NCBI RefSeq assembly: GCF_014695725.1
Contig: NZ_JACJOU010000031.1
Location: 124,001-188,000, forward strand
DNA from: Microcoleus sp. FACHB-672
Lineage (GTDB): Bacteria > Cyanobacteriota > Cyanobacteriia > Cyanobacteriales > Oscillatoriaceae
DNA: 64,000 nt
Direction of reading: 5' to 3'
Part shown: piece after piece, positions 45,135-53,712 of the stretch
Layout of the letters: every line of letters starts with the position of its first letter
Position numbering within the stretch: position 1 is the first letter of the stretch
Position numbers and translations under genes: made by a program
Notes under the pieces: generated by a model
Databases searched by the model: none
What the model was told of the DNA's origin: nothing
The model's input: only the letters and a program-made list of their open reading frames with translations

Positions 45135-46577
45135 ATGCTGCTTGGAATAGATTTAGGAACAGGCTCTGCTAAGGCATTGCTCCTAGCGACAGACGGAACC
45201 ACTATAGGTGAAGCATCAAACTCCTATCCTGTTCATGCACCCCACCCTGGATGGGCTGAGTCTGAGCCAGGGGATTGGTGGTTAGCGGTTGGCGAGGCTG
45301 TGAGTAAGGCAGTGGGAAATCACGCTGACCAAGTACAGGCGATCGCACTTTCAGGACAGATGCATGGTGTTGTCCTAGCTTCGGAGTCCGGTCAGCCTCT
45401 GCGCCCTGCTATCCTCTGGGCAGATACTCGCTCTAGTGCCACGCTTCGCGCTTATCATTCGCTCGATGCAGCTATTCTAGAGCGATTGGGCAACCCGATT
45501 ACGGCTGGAATGGCCGGCCCCACTTTGTTGTGGCTGCGAGAACACGAGGCTACTGTCTACACCGAAGCGCGTTGGGCACTCCAGCCAAAAGATTGGCTGC
45601 GGTTACGGATGACTGGAGAAGTTGCAACTGAACCATCTGATGCTAGTGGTACTTTGCTTTACGATGTTGTGTCGGACGACTGGGCAGGGGAAGCCATCTC
45701 AGCCCTGAATCTACGTTGTGATTGGTTACCAAAAATTATCCCCTCTAGTGCGATCGCCGGCTACCTGACGGCTGATGCTTCAGAGCATCTTGGCTTAAGA
45801 GTTGGCTTACCTGTTATCGCCGGTGCTGCGGATACGGCAGCGGCGGCACTTGGTAACGGACTACTAGAGCCTGGTTCGGTTCAACTAACCATTGGCACCG
45901 GCGCTCAAATCATTACTCCTCGATCGCAACCCATTATCGATCCTCAGGGTCGTACACATCTCTATCGAACCGCCCTACCTAACCAGTGGTACACCCTTGC
46001 AGCCATGCAAAATGCGGGGTTAGCGCTTGAGTGGGTGCGAGGTATCCTCGGCTTGAGCTGGGAGCAAGTTTATGCTAAAGCCTTTACTGTTCCCCCAGGA
46101 TGTGAAGGGTTGACATTTTTGCCATACCTCACAGGTGAGCGAACTCCACACCTTGACCCATATATACGCGGGGCATGGGTAGGGCTTGGACTTCATCACA
46201 CACAGGCGCACCTGATGCGGGCAGCTTTAGAGGGAGTTGCTTTTGCCTTGCGACAAGGTTTTGAGGCACTTGAGGCAACAGGTTTTAAAGCGACAGAACT
46301 GCGTTTAGCCGGCGGTGGAACGGCAGAAATGCCTTGGAAACAATTACTGACTGATGTATTGAGAATACCCCTCTATGCAACTACCGTCGCTGCTGCTTCC
46401 GCGCGGGGTGCAGCTCTCCTGGCAGGTATCGGAATTGGTGTATACGCAGATGCTAATGACACGAGCAAACTGGCAGCCACACCAACGCTTGCTGCAACTC
46501 CCCAATCAGTTGATTCAGTCTTAGAAGAGGCTTGGATGCGATATCAAGGACTTTATCCACGGCTTAAAAAAATCTGA
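45135..46577 (+). CDS. xylB: Xylulokinase
   Basis: This FGGY-family kinase of 480 residues phosphorylates D-xylulose to xylulose 5-phosphate. The first ATPase lobe begins MLLGIDLGTGSAKALLLAT. Substrate and metal motifs include SGQMHGVV, ILWADTRS, GAADTAAAALGNG and the C-terminal FGGY region with LRLAGGGTAEMPWKQLLTD. GAGGA 8 nt upstream favours ATG 45135; a TTG at 45120 in the same frame is also open. Next to polyol dehydrogenases, it would complete a pentitol (for example arabinitol) pathway into the pentose phosphate cycle. Its 5' 260 bp are duplicated at 43375-43634. Confidence 0.95.
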   Translation: MLLGIDLGTGSAKALLLATDGTTIGEASNSYPVHAPHPGWAESEPGDWWLAVGEAVSKAVGNHADQVQAIALSGQMHGVVLASESGQPLRPAILWADTRSSATLRAYHSLDAAILERLGNPITAGMAGPTLLWLREHEATVYTEARWALQPKDWLRLRMTGEVATEPSDASGTLLYDVVSDDWAGEAISALNLRCDWLPKIIPSSAIAGYLTADASEHLGLRVGLPVIAGAADTAAAALGNGLLEPGSVQLTIGTGAQIITPRSQPIIDPQGRTHLYRTALPNQWYTLAAMQNAGLALEWVRGILGLSWEQVYAKAFTVPPGCEGLTFLPYLTGERTPHLDPYIRGAWVGLGLHHTQAHLMRAALEGVAFALRQGFEALEATGFKATELRLAGGGTAEMPWKQLLTDVLRIPLYATTVAAASARGAALLAGIGIGVYADANDTSKLAATPTLAATPQSVDSVLEEAWMRYQGLYPRLKKI

Positions 46578-46748
46578 TAAAAGTTATGCCTCACGGGAGA
46601 AGAACTAGAAGGTATCTATAAATTAATTAGAGCAATTCTCGAAACTATGAGGTACATTAGCAACAATGAGCAAACCTGTTACCAATATTTTTTTGATTCA
46701 CATTAAGTATTGCGTTAACGATGCCATCGATTAAATCTTTTTTCCTGG

Positions 46749-47513
46749 TTAAACAGCAGATTGTCCACCATCTATGACAATTTCAGATCCTGTAACAAAC
46801 TTGGATTCATCTGAAGCGAGATAAAGAATTGCATAAGCAACATCATCAGGTTGACCCCAAACTTTGAGGGGAATGTCTTTTACAACCTGATTCATCCGTT
46901 CCTCCCGTTCTTCGCCACTAAGAAATGGCTCCCACAAAGGTGTTAAAATTGCTCCAGGCAGAATAGAATTGCAGCGAATTTTATAGCCTTGCTGGGCACA
47001 ATACAGGGCGATAGATTTAGAGAACTGCTGAACACCGGCTTTACTCGCCCCATAAGCCGTGGCAAAGGGAGTCCCGATGATGCCGGCATAGGAGGAGACA
47101 TTCACAATTGAACCGCCTCCATTTTCTTTCATCACAGGAATCGCGTATTTACATCCCAGAAACACGCCTTCCATATTCACACTCATTACCTGACGCCAAG
47201 TCTCCAAAGTTGTGGTTTCTGGATTTTGTGGAGCTGTCATGCCGGTGACTCCCGCACAATTCACCAAAATATCCAACTTTCCAAACTCAGTGATCGTTTG
47301 AGAAATCACCGATTCCCAAAGGTTTTCATCCGTTACATTATGCCAGAGAAAAATTGTGCCGGCATTTTCCTCAAGCGCTTTACCCTCGCTCTCATTCATA
47401 TCTGTTATGACAACTTGAGCGCCTTCACGTACAAGCATTTGAACAGTCGCTTTACCAATTCCTGAAGCGCCTCCCGTTACGAGAGCAACTTTTCCTTTAA
47501 CCCGTCCCGTCAT
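46749..47513 (-). CDS. Short-chain dehydrogenase/reductase
   Basis: This 254-residue classical SDR has the nucleotide-binding motif TGGASGIG, then NCAG, the catalytic Ser in VNVSSYAG and the Tyr/Lys of YGASKAG, and the usual end FVTGSEIVIDGG. TDMNE after strand 2 (Asp at the adenosine-ribose position) suggests NAD rather than NADP. AGAAGGA precedes ATG 47513 on the minus strand. It follows the sugar ABC permease in the same direction, so it may oxidise a polyol or sugar taken up by that system. The exact substrate is unknown. Confidence 0.93.
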   Translation of the reverse strand: MTGRVKGKVALVTGGASGIGKATVQMLVREGAQVVITDMNESEGKALEENAGTIFLWHNVTDENLWESVISQTITEFGKLDILVNCAGVTGMTAPQNPETTTLETWRQVMSVNMEGVFLGCKYAIPVMKENGGGSIVNVSSYAGIIGTPFATAYGASKAGVQQFSKSIALYCAQQGYKIRCNSILPGAILTPLWEPFLSGEEREERMNQVVKDIPLKVWGQPDDVAYAILYLASDESKFVTGSEIVIDGGQSAV

Positions 47514-47637
47514 CAATTTATCCTTCTCTACTTTCTATTTTCTTTCAAAATAGAGACGTTAGCGCAGCGTGTCCCTATAGAGAATATGTGCAAAACCGGA
47601 ATATTTCCCTGAAAAATTACCAAATAGCACTAAGCAA

Positions 47638-48546
47638 CTAACCGACTCTTCCGCGTATATCTGCTAGCTTTAAATTAATAACAGATAATCCCAAGATCAA
47701 TAAAAACAGCACTAAACCAATTGTACAAGCGTAGCTCATTTCTAATTCACGAAAAGCCTTTTCATAAAGATAATAGACAATAGTTTTAGAACTGCTTCGC
47801 GGCCCTCCTTGAGTCATAATATAGACTTCTTCAAACACTTTGGTTGCAGAAATTGCTGAAATTACCGCTACCAATAATAAATAAGGTTTCATTAAAGGAA
47901 CGGTGATATCCCAGTGCTTGCGAATGCCATCTGAACCATCAATCGCACCGGCTTCATACAGCTCAGCAGGAATCGCTTGCAAGCCGGCTAAATAAATGAC
48001 CATGTAATATCCCAAACCCTTCCAAATCGTAACCGCCATGACGCTAAAAAGGGCGAATTTGGGGCTAGTCAGCCAGGGAATTCCCTCACCGGCACGCACC
48101 AAACCAAGTATTTGCAGCAGTTGATTCAGCAAGCCGGTTTCTGCATAAAGCCACTTCCAAGCAATGCCGGCAACCACCATTGAAATCACCACTGGCGTAT
48201 AATAAGCCGCCCGAAACCAAGCGATTCCGCGCAGTTTTTGATTAACCAAAATCGCAAGCCCTAGAGGTGCCGCAACCAAAATCGGCACGACACAAATCAG
48301 ATAAAGTAGAGTATTCCAAAGCGTTTGTAAAAAAATCGGATCAGTGAATAATTTCTGGAAATTAGCTAACCCCACCCACTGCGGTGCTTCAGTTAAATCA
48401 TATTCAAAGCGGGTGAAACTCAAGTAAAAAGCTTGAAATGCCGGCCAAAAAACAGTCAGCCCCAGCAACAACAGGGCGGGCAGCAAAAATAGATAAGGCG
48501 TGAGGCGCTGCCAGTTAATACTAGAGTTTAAGGATTTTAGATTCAT
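47638..48546 (-). CDS. Sugar ABC transporter permease (MalF/UgpA type)
   Basis: This 302-residue inner-membrane permease has six spans. The EAA motif is EAGAIDGSDGIRKHWDITVP, near residues 200-219. The N-terminal LTPYLFLLPALLLL and the GLANFQKLFTD segment are typical of CUT1 sugar permeases. The second permease, binding protein and ATPase are not in this window, so it either works with genes elsewhere, as often in cyanobacteria, or is left from a broken operon. The SDR lies downstream on the same strand, 124 bp away. Confidence 0.92.
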   Translation of the reverse strand: MNLKSLNSSINWQRLTPYLFLLPALLLLGLTVFWPAFQAFYLSFTRFEYDLTEAPQWVGLANFQKLFTDPIFLQTLWNTLLYLICVVPILVAAPLGLAILVNQKLRGIAWFRAAYYTPVVISMVVAGIAWKWLYAETGLLNQLLQILGLVRAGEGIPWLTSPKFALFSVMAVTIWKGLGYYMVIYLAGLQAIPAELYEAGAIDGSDGIRKHWDITVPLMKPYLLLVAVISAISATKVFEEVYIMTQGGPRSSSKTIVYYLYEKAFRELEMSYACTIGLVLFLLILGLSVINLKLADIRGRVG

Positions 48547-48728
48547 TTTTTATTGGGGGACTGGAGGCGACAGGCTAGAAACTTCCAATCCCTAATTTTA
48601 CGTTGGCGGAGCATATATGGGCATTTCCTGTGATCTTAAATTATGATTTAGACTGCGATTTTACAGGAAATTAACACCCTAAAAAAAGAAAAACACAAGA
48701 AAATAAGAGAAGTTAAAATCGGCAGCCT

Positions 48729-49817
48729 TCAACAGGGAAGCATCACAAAAACTGTGGTTTCTTGGTTAGGGACACTCTCAATATTTAATTGACCTCCGTG
48801 TAATTCTGCTAAGCGTTTAGAGAGGCTTAGCCCTAACCCCGTGCCTTGCTGTTCATATATCTTACGCTCAAATTGCATATAAGCTCCCACCTCAGCAATT
48901 TGTTCCGCTGTCATGCCTCGTCCCTGATTCGTAACAGACAGAATAAACTGGTTATTTTCTATACGGCTAGTAAGGTTAACCGGCGTGCCACTATCAGAAA
49001 ATTTAAAAGCGTTGTCCACCAGTTCTTCAACGAGCTTCATGAGCCGCTCAGATGAAATATTCGCTCTGACTTCTTGAAGCTCTAAGTGCAGATCCTCTGC
49101 GCGACAGACTTGTTTTGCGTGTGATACAGCAGCATTTTTAATGATGCTTTTGCCAAAGCTTGTCTCCTTGCTTCGCAGTTCTTTCACCCGCTCTGGATCA
49201 GTGGCCATTAGCTCTAGTTCGGCATAAAGCAAAAAATTTTGAGTGAGCCGGTATAACCGTTTTCCAGACAGATGGATATGCTCTAACATTTCCCGAACTT
49301 CTGCTGGTTCAAAAGAATTGAAATCCTCAAGAAGAAGTTCTGAAAAAGCGAGAATTCCATTGAGAGGAGTCCGCAGTTCGTGTGGCAACGACAGGATAAT
49401 ACTACTGCGTAATTTTTCGAGCTTTTGGGCTTGTTGGCGCTCAATCGCTGCTTGCTTTTCGAGCCGAGTGCTGATCGTTCTCAGCAGTTCTTTAATGGTA
49501 CAAGGCTTGGGTATATAATCGTCTGCGCCTAGTTCCATTCCCTTTCGAGTCTGTGCTTTGTCAGCAAAAGCAGTCAGGAAAATGAAGGGAATTGTTGCTG
49601 TCAGCGGATCTTTACGCAATGCTTCTAGTACGGCATAACCATCGATTTCTGGCATCATTACGTCGCACAAAATTAAATCCGGCAAATGTTCAGCAGCCAG
49701 TTGAAGGCCAATTTTGCCGTTTTCCGCTCCGATTGCTTTGAAATTTTCCGCCTCAAGCAATTCTCTAATGTTCTCGCGGATTTCACTCTCGTCTTCTATG
49801 ATTAAAATCTTAGTCAT
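48729..49817 (-). CDS. Hybrid receiver-histidine kinase
   Basis: This 362-residue protein starts with a receiver (residues 1-120; IIEDESE, LILCDVMMP, YIPKPC), then a HisKA with phospho-His in PHELRTPLNG (near 150), then an ATPase domain with N box EELVDNAFKFS and G2 GTGLGLSLS. The G1 box reads NQGRGM, with Asn where Asp usually begins DxGxG, so nucleotide handling may be altered. Receiver-first kinases can be driven by an upstream kinase. It is last in the minus-strand sensory operon, 182 bp after the GGDEF-EAL gene. Confidence 0.92.
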   Translation of the reverse strand: MTKILIIEDESEIRENIRELLEAENFKAIGAENGKIGLQLAAEHLPDLILCDVMMPEIDGYAVLEALRKDPLTATIPFIFLTAFADKAQTRKGMELGADDYIPKPCTIKELLRTISTRLEKQAAIERQQAQKLEKLRSSIILSLPHELRTPLNGILAFSELLLEDFNSFEPAEVREMLEHIHLSGKRLYRLTQNFLLYAELELMATDPERVKELRSKETSFGKSIIKNAAVSHAKQVCRAEDLHLELQEVRANISSERLMKLVEELVDNAFKFSDSGTPVNLTSRIENNQFILSVTNQGRGMTAEQIAEVGAYMQFERKIYEQQGTGLGLSLSKRLAELHGGQLNIESVPNQETTVFVMLPC

Positions 49818-49999
49818 TTGTCAGCTATCATTTGTCAGTTGGCAGGGTCGTAACCAAAGGGCAATCAATCTCTGAATCTGTCTTTTAAGTTATCCTATGA
49901 TCAGTTTTTCCGATATCATGAGCCGGCGCTGATTGCAAGTTGTCAGTTTGAAAAGTTTTACCATTAATCATCCCCTCATTCCTCATTACACACCATCCT

Positions 50000-51772
50000 T
50001 CAGATAGAATTTTGTGGAAGTTGCAATCGATTACCGCCGGCTAGTAATTTTTCAAACTCGGAACTTGGCACAGGCCGGCTAAAATAGTAACCTTGAATTT
50101 CATCACATTGATGCTGGTATAAGAAAGCCAGTTCGGCTTCCGTTTCTACCCCTTCTGCAATTACCTTTAAGTTTAGCTGATGAGCTAGTTGAATTAAAGC
50201 GGTCGTAATCGCTGTATTTTTAGCATCTTTGTGAAGATTACTGACAAAGCAACGGTCAATTTTCAAAATATCAAATGGAAATTGCCGCAAATAGCTTAAT
50301 GACGAGTAACCTGTGCCAAAATCATCGATCGCTATCTGCACTCCAATCGCTTTTAAAGCATCTAGCTGCCGGATTGCTACCTCTGGATTTTGCACAAGGG
50401 TGCCTTCAGTCAGCTCTAAATCTAAATACTCAGGATTGAAATTTGTTTGAGCTAATATCTCCACAACGCGTTGGCGCAAATTGAGTTGAGTGAATTGCCG
50501 GCCAGATAAATTCACCGCCACGCGTAAAGATTCATACCCATTAGCCTGCCACGCTTGGGTTTGCCGGCAAGCGGTACTTAAAACCCATTCCCCAATCGGT
50601 TCAATCAAGCCGGTTTCTTCAGCCAGCGGAATAAATTTTGCCGGCGAAATAGAGCCGCGAACTGGATGATGCCAACGCAAAAGTGCTTCGCAACCAACAA
50701 TTTTGCCGGTTTGCAGGCTCACTTGGGGCTGGTAGTGTAATGCAAGTTCTTCGCCTTCTAAGGCATAGCGTAGCTCGGTTTCTAAAGCTAGCTGATCAGA
50801 ATCTCCAACAGGGAAAGCCGGCGTGTAAAATTCACAACCATTTCCCCCCTGCTGCTTCACCTGATCCATCGCCTTTTTGGCATATTGTAGTAATTTATCT
50901 AGTTCGCTGCCATGACGAGGATAAAAAGCGACACCAATGCTAGGAGTAACAAAAACTTCTCTACCGTTTATAAAAAAAGGCCGGCATAAATTGTGTTGCA
51001 GAATTTGAACGGATTCGGCAGCCGCTTTTTTGTGTTCAACAGGTGCTAGAATAATGGCAAATTGATCGGCATTTAAGCGAGCAACTATGCTGCCCTCACT
51101 AACTCGATTTGTGAGCCGATCAGCCACAGCTTTCAGTAATAAATCACCAAACTCATATCCTAGGGTCTCATTAATTCGGCTAAAGCGGTCTAACCCTACA
51201 CACAAAATTGGTAGAGTTAAAGATTCCAAGTTTTTTGTTGGGGATTTATCAGGATCTTTTGCTGCAAGTGCAGCAATATTTTGATTGAATCGATCTTGTA
51301 AAGACAGCCGATTTGGTATCTTGGTTAAGCTGTCGAAATAAAGCAAATTATTCAGCCGAGTTGATGCTTGGTTTAGTTGTGTATCGTATTGCTTTTGCAA
51401 AGCAGCGGATTTTTTCAGCCGCGTTGCAATCGCCCTCAGCAGTTCATCTGGTGTACACGGCTTCGTAAGATAATCATCCGCACCTAGATCCATGCCGGCA
51501 CGCACATCAAGCCGGTCGGTTCTGGCCGTCAGAAATATAAAAGGAATGGTTGCCGTACTCGGATCATTTCTTAACGCATTCAAGACGCTGTGGCCATCCA
51601 TTTCCGGCATCATTACATCGCAGATAATTAAATCTGGCAATTCTTCGGTTGCCCTCTGAAAACCGATTAGCCCATTTTCCGCCCCGATGGCTTCAAACGC
51701 CTCTAACTCCAGCAGTTCTAAAATGTTTTCCCGGATTAATTCTTCATCTTCTATGACTAGAATTTTTGGCAT
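50000..51772 (-). CDS. Receiver-GGDEF-EAL protein, likely c-di-GMP phosphodiesterase
   Basis: This 590-residue paralogue of the protein at 6187-7944 has the same domain order: receiver (1-120), GGDEF-type (about 150-310) and EAL (about 325-575). The GGDEF signature is NADQF, so cyclase activity is improbable. The EAL motifs are intact (EALLRW, NLSGRQF, ELTEG, DDFGTGYSSL, AEGVETEAEL). It probably lowers cyclic di-GMP when its receiver is phosphorylated, perhaps by the kinases encoded with it. Confidence 0.93.
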   Translation of the reverse strand: MPKILVIEDEELIRENILELLELEAFEAIGAENGLIGFQRATEELPDLIICDVMMPEMDGHSVLNALRNDPSTATIPFIFLTARTDRLDVRAGMDLGADDYLTKPCTPDELLRAIATRLKKSAALQKQYDTQLNQASTRLNNLLYFDSLTKIPNRLSLQDRFNQNIAALAAKDPDKSPTKNLESLTLPILCVGLDRFSRINETLGYEFGDLLLKAVADRLTNRVSEGSIVARLNADQFAIILAPVEHKKAAAESVQILQHNLCRPFFINGREVFVTPSIGVAFYPRHGSELDKLLQYAKKAMDQVKQQGGNGCEFYTPAFPVGDSDQLALETELRYALEGEELALHYQPQVSLQTGKIVGCEALLRWHHPVRGSISPAKFIPLAEETGLIEPIGEWVLSTACRQTQAWQANGYESLRVAVNLSGRQFTQLNLRQRVVEILAQTNFNPEYLDLELTEGTLVQNPEVAIRQLDALKAIGVQIAIDDFGTGYSSLSYLRQFPFDILKIDRCFVSNLHKDAKNTAITTALIQLAHQLNLKVIAEGVETEAELAFLYQHQCDEIQGYYFSRPVPSSEFEKLLAGGNRLQLPQNSI

Positions 51773-51846
51773 ACTTTCAGCAAGTTATGAACAGCTTTAC
51801 AATTTGTTCTCTCAGCTTTAATTTTCCTTACTTTCCTCTAGAAACG

Positions 51847-52569
51847 CTACTCACTGGAATTAGAATTAGAATTAAAGGCTCTTATAAAATTCATTCTGCT
51901 AAGAAGCTTAGCATTTTCAGGGGTAAGCAAATCTTGCAAGCTAGCAAGCTGATTAATGATTGCGATTTCGCGGGCGCACTCTTCTTGTAAAATTTTGATA
52001 TAGCGGCTGCGAGCTTCTTCAGTCGGAGCAACTTTTAGCATTTGAATTGCCATCGTGATATTCGACAGCGGATCGCGCAACTCCTGAGAAAGGCTTTGTA
52101 GCAAATCTTCTGCGGTGGTGTTCATCCGCTGAAGCTCTCGCACTCTTTGCTGTAACCCTTTGGCTCGCTCGCGCTCAGCTGCGTATTGTTCCTTATAGAT
52201 AGCCTGTTTTTCTAGCCGAATGGAAATTGCTTTGAGCAATTCATTTGTAGTACATGGTTTCGTTAAATAATCGTCTGCCCCTAACTCCATACCTTTTCGC
52301 GTAGAACTTCTGTCATCTTTAGCAGTAAGAAAAATTAAGGGAATTGTCGCCGTCACCGGCTCGCTTCTTAAGGCTGTCAGCACAGCATAACCATCAAGGT
52401 TTGGCATCATAATGTCGCAAATAATTAAATCGGGCAAATATTCTCGCGCTAACTGAATGCCTAGCAAGCCATTACTTGCCTCAAGCGCCTCAAAATTTTC
52501 TGCATCTAATAATTCTAAAATGTTAGCGCGTACTGCTTCATCGTCTTCAATAACTAATATTTTTTTCAT
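51847..52569 (-). CDS. Response regulator with a degenerate DHp-like C-terminus
   Basis: This 240-residue paralogue of the gene at 4997-5704 has a receiver (1-120) with Asp52 (LIICDIMMP) and Lys in YLTKPC, a coiled coil (about 125-155), then SQELRDPLSNITMAI. Gln162 replaces the phospho-His of SHELRTPLSN-type DHp helices, and no ATPase domain follows. Conservation of this His-less module in both loci implies selection. It lies 23 bp from the upstream hybrid kinase. Confidence 0.9.
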   Translation of the reverse strand: MKKILVIEDDEAVRANILELLDAENFEALEASNGLLGIQLAREYLPDLIICDIMMPNLDGYAVLTALRSEPVTATIPLIFLTAKDDRSSTRKGMELGADDYLTKPCTTNELLKAISIRLEKQAIYKEQYAAERERAKGLQQRVRELQRMNTTAEDLLQSLSQELRDPLSNITMAIQMLKVAPTEEARSRYIKILQEECAREIAIINQLASLQDLLTPENAKLLSRMNFIRAFNSNSNSSE

Positions 52570-52592
52570 TTTCAGGGTGAGAAAGATCCAGA

Positions 52593-53696
52593 CTAAACAT
52601 GGTTTCTCATTGGCAGCGTCACCGTAAATGCAGTGCCGGCACCCACTTCACTTTGACACGATATCTGCCCACCGTGCAAGTCCACAGCTCTTTTAACAAT
52701 GGCCAATCCCAGGCCGGTTCCAGAAATAGTCCCAACGTTTGTTCCTCGGTGGAAAGTCTCAAACAGACGTTTTTGATCTTCTGCGGTAATGCCGATCCCT
52801 TTGTCTTCAATGCGAAAAACTGCCTGATCCTGCTCACAGGTGAGTTCAAACTTAATCGAGCTTTTTGGGGGAGAATACTTAATCGCATTAGAAAGCAAAT
52901 TACTGAGAATATGCCGCAACAGTTTTTCATCCATTTTGGCTTCAGTACAGTCCCCCAGGCAAATCCACTCAATGGGGTGCTGATAATCCGTGTTGAGTTG
53001 CATTTCTTCCATGATTTCTCCGCAAAATTTTTTCAACTCTACACCCGTTGGGTTAAATTCTAGTTTGCCCGCATCCGTTTGGCCAATCACCAAAATGTAA
53101 TCTAACATTTCAGTCATCTGTTTGATAGCGGTTTGAATTCGATGTAAATGAGTGACTTTTTTCTCCTCTGTCCATCGATCTCCGTAATTTTCTAGTAAAG
53201 TCGCAGAAAAAAGGATCGTAGACATGGGAGTGCGGAACTCATGGGAAACCATCGAAACAAAGCGAGACTTCAGCTCATTCAGTTCTTTTTCTTTTTCCAA
53301 GGCTTTACGAACTTCTGCTTCCGCCTTGGCTCTTGCCAAAGCAATTTCTAAAGTGGTGTGTAAATCTCTTTCTTCAAAAGGCTTGACGATATAGCCAAAA
53401 GGTTTAGTTTTTTTTGCTTTTTCTAAAGTTGCTTCATCCGTATGAGAAGTTAAAAATACCACAGGAACCTGATAGAGCGTGCGAATCACTTCAGCCGCTT
53501 CCACGCCATCCATTTTTCCTTGCAGCATAATATCCATCAAGACTAAATCTGGATGAATTTCTGCAACTTTCTCTATCGCTTTTTCTCCCGAAGAAACAAT
53601 AGCCTCCACCGCATATCCCAAATTCTTTAAACTATTTTTTAGATCGAGAGCAATAATTCTCTCGTCTTCGACGATAATAATACTTGCCTTAGCCAT
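52593..53696 (-). CDS. Hybrid receiver-histidine kinase
   Basis: This 367-residue protein has a receiver of the LytT/PatA-like type (IIVEDERIIALDLKNSL, Asp in LVLMDIML, Lys in YIVKPF), a short coiled coil, HisKA with SHEFRTPMS (near 155), and an ATPase domain with NLLSNAIKYSP, DKGIGI and GTGLGLAIV. The kinase half closely resembles that of the first kinase at 928-5019 (shared DAGKL-FNPT/FHPT and HRGTNVG/HRAKNVG regions), so the two loci share ancestry. It follows the giant kinase by 16 bp and may receive phosphate from it. Confidence 0.93.
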   Translation of the reverse strand: MAKASIIIVEDERIIALDLKNSLKNLGYAVEAIVSSGEKAIEKVAEIHPDLVLMDIMLQGKMDGVEAAEVIRTLYQVPVVFLTSHTDEATLEKAKKTKPFGYIVKPFEERDLHTTLEIALARAKAEAEVRKALEKEKELNELKSRFVSMVSHEFRTPMSTILFSATLLENYGDRWTEEKKVTHLHRIQTAIKQMTEMLDYILVIGQTDAGKLEFNPTGVELKKFCGEIMEEMQLNTDYQHPIEWICLGDCTEAKMDEKLLRHILSNLLSNAIKYSPPKSSIKFELTCEQDQAVFRIEDKGIGITAEDQKRLFETFHRGTNVGTISGTGLGLAIVKRAVDLHGGQISCQSEVGAGTAFTVTLPMRNHV

Positions 53697-53712
53697 TCTT
53701 CGTTCCTATTTT

